This document shows positions 1-6,428 of a stretch of 15,731 nt of DNA, piece by piece. The translations under genes and the position numbers were made by a program. Below the pieces are notes generated by a model. The model was given only the letters and a program-made list of their open reading frames with translations, made no database searches and was not told the origin of the DNA. The first letter of the stretch is position 1. Each line of letters starts with the position of its first letter. Source of the stretch: CAYNNP01 sp964398215 (GTDB lineage Bacteria; Planctomycetota; Planctomycetia; Pirellulales; Pirellulaceae); NCBI GenBank assembly GCA_964398215.1, contig CAYNNP010000156.1:1-15731 (forward strand), in the 5' to 3' direction.

Positions 1-2
1 CA

Positions 3-227
3 CGCCAGAAGTTTCTTCACGACGAAGAAGCCAGACTTGCCGCGGCACGAGAGCAAGGACGCAATGAAGGAATCGAACAGGGAGCTGTGATTGGAAAGAT
101 CCAACTACTGCAACAACTGCTGAACGCAGCAGAGCAACCGGCCAAGGAGCTGGGCAAGCTTGATCAAAATGCATTGTTAAACTTGCTTTCTGATCTTCAA
201 GAACGACTTCGTTCACGCGATAGCTAA
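3..227 (+). CDS. C-terminal fragment, Rpn/PD-(D/E)XK transposase-like protein
   Basis: This open frame enters from the left window edge and ends at TAA 225-227, leaving 74 codons without a start. The visible residues include a charged, Gly-containing stretch (ARLAAAREQGRNEGIEQG) followed by a helical tail ending in LLSDLQERLRSRDS. That pattern of an EEGREEG-like linker followed by a short leucine-rich helix is typical of the C-terminus of the Rpn family of recombination-promoting nucleases/putative transposases (PD-(D/E)XK fold). The catalytic domain lies outside the window, so activity cannot be judged. The identification rests on the low-complexity tail only, and other coiled-coil proteins can look similar. 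Confidence 0.5.
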   Translation, partial: RQKFLHDEEARLAAAREQGRNEGIEQGAVIGKIQLLQQLLNAAEQPAKELGKLDQNALLNLLSDLQERLRSRDS

Positions 228-434
228 CTTTCCCGCCACCTAGAAACCTGACCACGTGCACGTTCAAGGCCAACTGATGCTGTCCGTGCAAGTTAGCGCA
301 AAACAGTCGTATTCAGTACCGATTTATGCGGCAAAAAATGCTTTCAGTTGTTTTATACAGCCGCTTTAGCTAACCTTCAGATTGCGTTTTGGACGGATAG
401 TTCAGTTCAACGCAAAACTCGATTGGGTCAGTAA
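228..434. other. Intergenic region, no gene seen
   Basis: About 200 bases lie between the Rpn-like gene end and the diguanylate cyclase start. No convincing ORF, RNA gene or terminator was seen. It contains a perfect 10-bp palindrome ACGTGCACGT at 254-263, and an AT-rich stretch with TATACA at 354-359 that has no good -35 partner. The promoter of the downstream gene should lie here but could not be placed. Confidence 0.5.
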
Positions 435-1340
435 ATGTCGTTCTGGTTGATCGTTGGTGCTTGTGTCGCTTGGTTAATGGCCTTTATCGCTGGCTATTTG
501 CTTGGGTATCGCAAGGAATTTGCTCCGCCGCAAGGCAGCGAGCGAGACAGCATGTTGCAGTTATTGAGTGAACTGGAAACATGGACGCACCAGTACGCAG
601 ATGATGTGTCGCAGCACCAAGATGTCTTGGAAGCACTGAAAGACGCGTTGACTCTGGCACTCTCTGGGCAAGCAAACGATTCCTCGCAGCGCGAGCGAGC
701 CGTTGCCCTATTCCAAGACCTTTTGCACAGCAACAGTGATTTGAAGCAGTCTCTCCAATCAGCCGAACGAGAACTGGATGAAAAGTCTCGTCAGATCAAA
801 TGTTACCTCAACGAAGCGCGTACCGACGGGATGACGGGACTGGCCAATCGACGGGCGTTTGATCAAATGCTGGAAACACTTTTTGTCGCCTACCGAAAAG
901 GCGGCAAGCCGTTTGTTTTAGCCCTGATCGATGTGGATCGATTTAAAACCATCAACGACTCGCATGGGCATCCTCAAGGCGACCGGATACTGAAAGGGCT
1001 TGCGGACATACTGCTTGAACAGATCCCAAATGCGATTTTGATTGCCAGGCATGGCGGTGATGAATTGGCAGTCCTAATGGAGGGGCCGATGCTACAGGTA
1101 GCAGAGAAATTGGATGACGTGCGCAACCGAGTCCAGCGATCTCATGCCGATGGTGCGTGCCCAATCACGATCAGTGTTGGCATCAGCATCCCGATCGATG
1201 ACATGGGCGCAGCATCCGTCGTGCGTCGAGCGGATGAAGCGTTGTATGCTGCGAAACAAATGGGTCGCAATCGTGTCTACCATCACGATGGCCAGGAACC
1301 AACGGTGGTGGGCGCGCCGCAAATCACACAGTCTGCGTGA
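435..1340 (+). CDS. Membrane-anchored diguanylate cyclase (GGDEF domain)
   Basis: Predicted to make cyclic di-GMP from two GTP at the inner membrane. The 301-aa product starts with one hydrophobic helix (about residues 3-25). A charged, probably coiled-coil stretch (about 40-125) follows, then a complete GGDEF domain (about 128-285). Visible family motifs are TDGMTGLANRRAF at its start, the metal-binding DVDRFK (Asp166 and Asp168), the signature GGDEL at 207-211, and ISVGIS near the end. The last signature residue is Leu rather than Phe, a tolerated variation. The inhibitory I-site RxxD, expected five residues before the signature, reads PNAI, so product inhibition through this site is unlikely. 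There is no PAS, GAF or HAMP input domain; dimerisation probably runs through the coiled coil. The ATG at 435 is chosen because the membrane helix begins directly after it; the ribosome-binding site is weak. The gene is convergent with the next one. Confidence 0.93.
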   Translation: MSFWLIVGACVAWLMAFIAGYLLGYRKEFAPPQGSERDSMLQLLSELETWTHQYADDVSQHQDVLEALKDALTLALSGQANDSSQRERAVALFQDLLHSNSDLKQSLQSAERELDEKSRQIKCYLNEARTDGMTGLANRRAFDQMLETLFVAYRKGGKPFVLALIDVDRFKTINDSHGHPQGDRILKGLADILLEQIPNAILIARHGGDELAVLMEGPMLQVAEKLDDVRNRVQRSHADGACPITISVGISIPIDDMGAASVVRRADEALYAAKQMGRNRVYHHDGQEPTVVGAPQITQSA

Positions 1341-1378
1341 CGCACAGCTAAGTAAATTTCAATCGCTGAGTGACTGGT

Positions 1379-2401
1379 CTAACCCAAAATTGGCCAAACA
1401 CATCCTTTCAAGAATGCGAAGTGAAACAGGATTGGTAGCGGAGCGATCACCCAGATTGACGTCCACAATCGGCCTGCCAATTTCCCGGCCAGAAAATTGA
1501 ATTTGCTTTGATGAATGTATCGTTCTAGCTGCATGCCAATCGCATGGAGCGCAAAGTAAAGCATTGGCAACCCGAATCCGGATTGGACGGGAACGCTGAT
1601 CGCCAACTCATGCAGCAAGCCCGAAAATATAAATGACAAAATGGTTGCCACCGCATGCCCAAAACGCGATTTAGCAAGCAGCTTTTTGACTGGCCGAAAA
1701 ACCGAGATCGCCGTCATTTCAGAAAAAGCCAAGTTCCATCGCTTGCCCCAAAATTCGGCTAGGGATTGCGATAACAACGGCGCGCGAAACAATGCCGAAA
1801 CACGCACACCCCGATAACGCCATGCTCCCGTCAGAACATTGAACAGCCCAAAGTGAATCATCAAACTCAGGCCTAGCAACAGCATCCCTGTTACCAACAA
1901 TCGACGCGTCTCGTCTCCAATCCATCCTTGCAATGCTCCATACCAAACCGTCTGGGCCAGCGCACAGAGTGCGATGCCTAGCAGGATGCAGATCAAGCCC
2001 TGCCGAACAAAAACAAACCAGTCACTGTGCCGCTTTTTGGTCAAATTCAAAAACAATTCCGGACGCATGCCAAACCAGAATATCGCAAACAGCATCCAGT
2101 TCACAAATGGCAATCGGAACCCACCTGAATCAGCGCGCCGGATATTCGTCTCGACCAAAACAACAGATTTCATCGACCACAGAAGTGGCAAGATGATCAG
2201 CAGCATTCGCGTTCCTGCCGGTTCACTCACGCTCAATCTTTCAACTGAAATTACACTGCCCAGCACCAAACTCCAGGCAGCGACTCGCGCCGCAACGGGA
2301 TTGCGAATTCCGCCAATGGCAAAACCAACCAGCGGAATGGTTGCTACTGCAGCGGACAGCCATCCCACCAACTGCAAGTCGTCGATCCCATACCCAATCA
2401 C
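1379..2401 (-). CDS. Wax-synthase-like MBOAT O-acyltransferase
   Basis: A polytopic membrane enzyme of the MBOAT superfamily, in the branch containing plant wax synthases. Family members move an acyl group from acyl-CoA to the hydroxyl of a lipid alcohol; the substrate here is unknown. The 340-aa length matches plant wax synthases. Two family hallmarks are visible: FWGKRWN at residues 217-223, within LAEFWGKRWNLAF, and the probable catalytic His264 in FIFSGLLHELAISVP, inside a hydrophobic segment. About eight hydrophobic segments surround them. The start is GTG at 2401-2399, which shares the GTGA overlap with the TGA stop of the upstream membrane-protein gene, so the two are probably translationally coupled. 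Esterification of fatty alcohols, sterol- or hopanoid-like alcohols or glycerides would all fit. Peptidoglycan or alginate O-acetylation is less likely, because those belong to other MBOAT branches. Confidence 0.82.
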   Translation of the reverse strand: MIGYGIDDLQLVGWLSAAVATIPLVGFAIGGIRNPVAARVAAWSLVLGSVISVERLSVSEPAGTRMLLIILPLLWSMKSVVLVETNIRRADSGGFRLPFVNWMLFAIFWFGMRPELFLNLTKKRHSDWFVFVRQGLICILLGIALCALAQTVWYGALQGWIGDETRRLLVTGMLLLGLSLMIHFGLFNVLTGAWRYRGVRVSALFRAPLLSQSLAEFWGKRWNLAFSEMTAISVFRPVKKLLAKSRFGHAVATILSFIFSGLLHELAISVPVQSGFGLPMLYFALHAIGMQLERYIHQSKFNFLAGKLAGRLWTSIWVIAPLPILFHFAFLKGCVWPILG

Positions 2402-2820
2402 CCAAGAGCCCCTTGCAAGTTGATCCAGCTAGCGTAGCCGTAGACCCCAGTCAGAAAAATAAATAAACCAACCAAGGCTATCTCCGCAAATGTGTACTGA
2501 ATGCCCGACGGAGCATCACTTCTGTCAAAGTAGGTGAACTGAATGATAATTCGCGCCAACCAGTAAATCGTGATGTACAGACACAGACACGACGCTAAAA
2601 ATGACTGGTCGATCAGGCTCGCCGGCGACGCCATGGAAATAATGGCAAAAGAGAGATTCGTAAACCAAATGTATCCCGCATAGGTCCAAAAGACCTGCCG
2701 AGTCAGCGGTCTCAGCTTGGCAGTATCCGCCTTCCAGTTCAGTACCTTTGGAATCGCTAGGCTACCGACAACGAGTATCAGTTGACCAAGTCCGGCAATC
2801 CAAATCAGTTTGTCTATCAA
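2398..2820 (-). CDS. Small four-helix membrane protein, MBOAT partner
   Basis: No family is recognised for this 140-aa protein. It has four hydrophobic segments, at about residues 4-25, 42-65, 70-95 and 112-134, with short loops, and no signal peptide cleavage site. The start is taken as TTG at 2820-2818. The sequence AGGGTGAG lies a few bases upstream as a plausible Shine-Dalgarno, and the first internal ATG would remove two helices. The stop overlaps the MBOAT start by 4 nt (GTGA), so the two proteins are probably made together. An accessory or scaffold subunit, or an enzyme acting on the same lipid, are possible roles; both are guesses from position. A conspicuous hairpin sits in its leader (2840-2874). 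Confidence 0.75.
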   Translation of the reverse strand: MIDKLIWIAGLGQLILVVGSLAIPKVLNWKADTAKLRPLTRQVFWTYAGYIWFTNLSFAIISMASPASLIDQSFLASCLCLYITIYWLARIIIQFTYFDRSDAPSGIQYTFAEIALVGLFIFLTGVYGYASWINLQGALG

Positions 2821-2839
2821 TTGATTCTCACCCTAAGGA

Positions 2840-2874
2840 CCGCTCGTGAAATCATGTCTGATTTCACGTAGCGG
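2840..2874 (-). promoter_or_regulatory. Strong hairpin in the leader of the MBOAT operon
   Basis: On the plus strand CCGCTCGTGAAATCA (2840-2854) and TGATTTCACGTAGCGG (2859-2874) are complementary over 15 pairs, with one bulged T and a 4-nt loop (TGTC). It lies 20-54 bases upstream of the TTG start at 2820 and about 150 bases beyond the stop of the permease gene, which is on the same strand. No U-run follows on the minus strand, so a classical intrinsic terminator is not supported. A protein-binding operator or an RNA leader hairpin controlling the operon are the alternatives. The structure is certain from sequence; its function is inferred. Confidence 0.6.
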
Positions 2875-3025
2875 ACTTCATCAAGACTTTTGACTGTTCA
2901 TATAAGTCGCATTGCGAAATACAGCACGATAGAAACATAACCGAAAACGGATGCGTTCTCTTCACCGAGAATCCAGAAAATTAGCCTGGGTCATGTCGAC
3001 AGTGCAATGAACAGGCGCGACTGTT

Positions 3026-4882
3026 TTAACGAGGTTGACAATCCGATCGCTCGCGAAGTACTGCAAACACGGCAAAAACAAACAGCATCAGCAGATTAAG
3101 TCCTAGGGCGATCATTTGGTAGGTCGCCAGACGAATCTCCGCTGCGGCTACAGCACCTGAACCCACGATGTACATCAATGTCGCAAACGCAAGGATGGCT
3201 AATCCAATCTGCGAACCGCCTGCGATCCAACGATTTGTAATTGCACTGATAGACTGCATCACGTGAAAGCTGGCGAATAACGATCGAACTGCCAACAGGA
3301 ATGCGATCGACGCAACTAGCATTCCGGACCACCCAACCAGTGTCGACAGGTCTCCGTTACGCCCCACGGGTTCGCCTAGAAACAACAAAACCGAAAACGG
3401 TAGCGAAAGCAGTAATTGAATAGGCAGCCTGGCAATGCCCCCGCGATGAACACGCCACAAATACCGCCACGACGAAAGCGGTCTTTCCAAAAATCGCACG
3501 GGTATAGCAGTCTCTTGATCAAACAACGCCATTAGTTCGGTGCATAGCAATACAAATATAAACGGCATCCAAAACATACGTGTCAGCTGATCTGACGATC
3601 GCAGATCATCACCAATCACTATTTCCTGCTGGTATTGTCCCATCGTGATCTTTATGCCGGCAAAAACAATCACCAATAACAACATGCAACCGGCAATGAT
3701 CCAGTACCACACATGGCGACGGCGCAGCCAAAACGGTCTCAGCCAAAATTCGCGTGATTGCAACTGGCGGCTTTCGATCGTTTGATTCAGTCCACTTTGG
3801 ATTTCAAGCACACGATCGGCAAACTCTTTCGGTCTACTGGCAACGTCTTTTACTTCGGCGCGATTCAGTAAACGGCGTGACGCAACTAGCTTTCGGCGAT
3901 TTGCCCACGTTCCGAGGTCTTTGCCCGCCCACCATCCGACCACGACTACCAGCATGCAGACTGCTAGCACAGGTAATAGCGCCAGATAGTTTCCAGTGGC
4001 TACAGCTTGTAATTGATCCATTGCGTAACCGACGGGTCCAAGCCAACGCAGGATCCGACTGACCGAAACGATCTCGGGTGACGCCAGTAGGATCAACGAG
4101 AGCATTCCTGCTGCCGCAAAACCCATCGCCATCAGTTCATACACAGAGAGATGCCAAATCACTGCAGACCGCTTGCGCATCATTCGCAAACCAACGCGCC
4201 GCGACATCCAAGCGGTTGCGACGAAGAAAACGATCCCACCCGCTGCGGCAACCAATGGATGACTCAATTGTGCAAAGATGCCGCAGGCAGAAACCACGGC
4301 CAAAGTTGTAACGATGGCAATGAATGACAGCACAAAACGAATCGAAACCGCCTGACTCGATGGTGGTTTCCGCAAAAACGAGAACGCCCCAGCGTTTTGT
4401 CGATGACCGCTAGATCGCATCAGCAGATTGCGATCGCTTCCTGGCAAAATACACCATAGAAAAGGCACCGCAATTGAAACGATGATTGTCAGACGCGTTA
4501 GCGCAACGGCGGCGATTTCATTCAGTCCCTGCAATCGCCTTCCATCTGGATTCCACTGCAACACCTCCGGCGGGCCTACCAGCGTCAGTCCAATCGTGCC
4601 GACCGCCAAACCGGCTAGTAGCAATATCGCGACTGTGCAGACCGCTACATACAGAACGGTTGCAATCACGCGGTACTCTTGCAACCACTCCGCTACTTTG
4701 TTGAAAATCGCGCGAATATAAATCCAAAGCCAACGAAACGCTCGCCGAAATTTTCGACAAGTGCGAAACCAAAATCGATCTTTGATTGGTTGTGTCGCAA
4801 TCCACCGCACATGCTGGTACGCCAAGCGATGATGAATGCGTTGCATTGATCGTTTTGCCGGCTCAGATAACTTTAGGATCAT
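3026..4882 (-). CDS. ABC transporter permease, about 12 membrane helices
   Basis: Membrane component of an ABC transporter encoded with the ATPase just upstream. The 618-aa protein begins with a strongly basic cytoplasmic stretch of about 70 residues. Hydrophobic segments follow at about 73-95, 121-147, 181-203, 207-227, 247-267 and 299-319. A charged cytoplasmic loop of about 70 residues (320-390) comes next, then a second set at about 391-411, 437-457, 486-503, 513-535, 556-578 and 585-609. This six-plus-six arrangement suggests two fused transmembrane halves, as in ABC-2-like exporters whose permease works as one long chain. No specific Pfam family is recognised by eye and the substrate is unknown. 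The ATG at 4882-4880 overlaps the TGA of the ATPase gene (ATGA), indicating coupled translation. Assignment as the transporter permease rests on this linkage and on topology. Confidence 0.78.
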   Translation of the reverse strand: MILKLSEPAKRSMQRIHHRLAYQHVRWIATQPIKDRFWFRTCRKFRRAFRWLWIYIRAIFNKVAEWLQEYRVIATVLYVAVCTVAILLLAGLAVGTIGLTLVGPPEVLQWNPDGRRLQGLNEIAAVALTRLTIIVSIAVPFLWCILPGSDRNLLMRSSGHRQNAGAFSFLRKPPSSQAVSIRFVLSFIAIVTTLAVVSACGIFAQLSHPLVAAAGGIVFFVATAWMSRRVGLRMMRKRSAVIWHLSVYELMAMGFAAAGMLSLILLASPEIVSVSRILRWLGPVGYAMDQLQAVATGNYLALLPVLAVCMLVVVVGWWAGKDLGTWANRRKLVASRRLLNRAEVKDVASRPKEFADRVLEIQSGLNQTIESRQLQSREFWLRPFWLRRRHVWYWIIAGCMLLLVIVFAGIKITMGQYQQEIVIGDDLRSSDQLTRMFWMPFIFVLLCTELMALFDQETAIPVRFLERPLSSWRYLWRVHRGGIARLPIQLLLSLPFSVLLFLGEPVGRNGDLSTLVGWSGMLVASIAFLLAVRSLFASFHVMQSISAITNRWIAGGSQIGLAILAFATLMYIVGSGAVAAAEIRLATYQMIALGLNLLMLFVFAVFAVLRERSDCQPR

Positions 4883-5613
4883 TGATGCTGCCCACCCAGC
4901 CCTGCCAGAACGGCTTGCAACGATGTGGGCGCGGACGCGATCAAGTCATCGTCAACACTTTGTCCAATTGGCTGATCGCATACGACTTTTCGTTCGTGCA
5001 AAACCAAAGAGCGGTCTGCCAACCGATTTGCGTGATCGGGCCATTGGCTGCTAAAGACAACTGTGCCACCTGCGGCTGCATGAGCAGCCATCTCAGATTC
5101 CAGAACTTGTAAACCACCCGCATCCAAACCTGCCGAAAAGGGTTCGTCCAATAACCAGACGTTTGGCCGCACCAGAAACAAACAGATCATGGCAACTTTG
5201 TATCGCTGTCCTTTGGAGACTGCATTGGCAGATTTGCCGTAGTTACCGACCAGATCCAGTTTTTCGAACCACTCGGCAACTTCATTGGCCAGTTCTGGTC
5301 GATCGACTTGGTAGTCACTGATGGCTTGGCCGATCATTTCGATAATCGAAGCTTCACCACTGCGCGGTTCGTCCAGCAGCATCAACCGGCGGCGCACGGA
5401 CATGCTGTTGATCCGCATCGTATGGCCTTGGATTTGAATTCGGCCTTCGGCTGGTGGAATCCAACCCGCGATCAATCGCAGCAAAGTCGACTTTCCGGCG
5501 CCGTTGGCTCCCAAGACAGCTACGGTGGATCCAGCGGCAATCTCCGCGTTGATTTCGCGAAGCGCCCACAGCGAACGAAAGTCACGGCTTACATTTTGAA
5601 TGGAAATGCTCAT
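4879..5613 (-). CDS. ABC transporter ATP-binding protein with atypical Q-loop and H-switch
   Basis: Powers the adjacent permease by ATP hydrolysis on the cytoplasmic side. Numbered from the preferred start, the 244-aa protein shows Walker A GANGAGKST (35-43), signature SKGQ (133-136), and Walker B VWLLDEP with Asp156 and Glu157 followed by D-loop SAGLD. Two canonical residues differ. The H-switch His, normally in SSH, is Gln190 (FSSQWPDHANRLADR), and the Q-loop position, normally in QEP, is Asp81 (MLLDEPRSG). Hydrolysis may therefore be slow or may depend on other residues. The ATG at 5613-5611 is preferred over an in-frame ATG at 5715, because AAGGTG lies just upstream and the ABC fold begins at once (MSISIQNVSRDF); the extra 34 residues look non-family. 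It overlaps the permease gene by 4 nt and is divergent from the sigma operon. Confidence 0.88.
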   Translation of the reverse strand: MSISIQNVSRDFRSLWALREINAEIAAGSTVAVLGANGAGKSTLLRLIAGWIPPAEGRIQIQGHTMRINSMSVRRRLMLLDEPRSGEASIIEMIGQAISDYQVDRPELANEVAEWFEKLDLVGNYGKSANAVSKGQRYKVAMICLFLVRPNVWLLDEPFSAGLDAGGLQVLESEMAAHAAAGGTVVFSSQWPDHANRLADRSLVLHERKVVCDQPIGQSVDDDLIASAPTSLQAVLAGLGGQHQ

Positions 5614-5873
5614 ACACCTTGGGCTCCATTTGGTGAATTTCGTGGCGCGCCCTATGCCACAGGAAAGATACCAGTTTCGCTGGGCCACTTTTTGGCCCCA
5701 TCGCGGCGAGAACATGAGGTCAGTTCCCAGAGGACTGGATGTGGCAATGCGGCGCAGCCGTGGATCGCTATTCTTTTTCTAAAATGCGCGACACATTTCT
5801 CTTCGGCGCGCGATAGGCTCGTGAAAGCAAGAAATATTTATTCAAAATCGCAATTGGAATCGAAACTGCTGGT
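5614..5873. promoter_or_regulatory. Divergent promoter region between ABC and sigma operons
   Basis: These 260 bases separate two divergent operons and must hold a promoter for each. Two short hairpin-forming inverted repeats lie on the ABC side. One is GTGGC (5642-5646) with GCCAC (5656-5660), which encloses the perfect palindrome GGCGCGCC (5644-5651). The other is GGGCCA (5682-5687) with TGGCCC (5693-5698), loop CTTTT. An AT-rich stretch (about 5831-5855) lies close to the sigma start. No convincing -35/-10 pair or ECF-type promoter could be identified by eye. No gene is seen here, although the ATPase frame stays open to 5715. Confidence 0.5.
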
Positions 5874-6428
5874 GTGAGTGATTTGGTTGACGAATCGTTG
5901 CTCATTGCTGGACTCCGCTGTGGAGACCAGGAGGCTTGGGATGCGCTTTGTAGACAGTATTCAGATCGATTGTGGCGTGCCATTTCGCGTTTGGTTGGTG
6001 CAGATAGAAATTCAGTTGCTGACGTGTTTCAAGAGACGATGCTTGCGCTCGCCAAGGCAAGCCCGACGCTTACTGAGGACACGAGGATTTGGCCATGGTT
6101 ATCGAGGGTGGCCCATAACCAATCGGCATCGTTTTGGCGTCAACATTATCGGCGGCGTGAATCGGCTGCAGAGGTCCAAGACATTCCGGCTGAAACCAAT
6201 GCATTTGCTGCGCTTGAGCGTTCAGAAACGACTGCTACGATTCGCGATTTATTGAATGACATGGAGCCAGACTACGTTTCATTATTGATTTCCAAGTACA
6301 TCGACGAAATGTCGATCGACGAAATCGTGACTGAGTTCGGAGGAACGAACGAATCGGTTCGCAGCAAACTAGCGCGAGCGCGGCGAGACTTTCGGGAACG
6401 CTACCAACGAGTGGTGACACAATCGTGA
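5874..6428 (+). CDS. ECF-type RNA polymerase sigma factor
   Basis: A 184-aa extracytoplasmic-function sigma-70 family protein that should direct RNA polymerase core to a small regulon. The sigma-2 region spans about residues 10-95 and includes GDQEAWDALCRQYSDRLW, ADVFQETMLALAK and the region-2.4-like WPWLSRVAHNQSASFWR. A short variable linker follows. The sigma-4 region (about 125-178) includes the helix-turn-helix IDEMSIDEIVTEFGGTNESVRSKLARAR. There is no C-terminal extension or fused sensor, so regulation should come from a partner protein. The start is GTG 5874-5876: no in-frame ATG or GTG closer to the fold is seen, and the sigma-2 fold begins soon after; the ribosome-binding site (GGTG nearby) is weak. 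Its TGA lies inside the GTGA overlap with the giant gene, the arrangement expected for a sigma factor and its regulator. Confidence 0.93.
   Translation: MSDLVDESLLIAGLRCGDQEAWDALCRQYSDRLWRAISRLVGADRNSVADVFQETMLALAKASPTLTEDTRIWPWLSRVAHNQSASFWRQHYRRRESAAEVQDIPAETNAFAALERSETTATIRDLLNDMEPDYVSLLISKYIDEMSIDEIVTEFGGTNESVRSKLARARRDFRERYQRVVTQS

Noticed and set aside
254..263. Palindrome ACGTGCACGT as operator of the cyclase gene
   Set aside because: A 10-bp perfect palindrome occurs by chance often enough, and it is about 170 bases from the start with no second copy.
354..359. TATACA as -10 element of the cyclase promoter
   Set aside because: No acceptable -35 hexamer is found 16-18 bases upstream.
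1334..1344. Palindrome TGCGTGACGCA at the end of the cyclase gene as terminator
   Set aside because: The centre is a single base, so it cannot form a hairpin, and no T-run follows.
1974..2423. 149-codon ORF on the plus strand
   Set aside because: Antisense to the MBOAT gene, which has clear family motifs; no domain is seen in this frame.
3010..3025. Inverted repeat AACAG/CTGTT as terminator of the ABC operon
   Set aside because: The stem is only 5 bp, and on the operon strand no T-run follows it.
5614..5715. 34-residue N-terminal extension of the ABC ATPase
   Set aside because: The frame is open, but the residues do not fit the ABC fold and a good Shine-Dalgarno lies at the internal ATG 5613.
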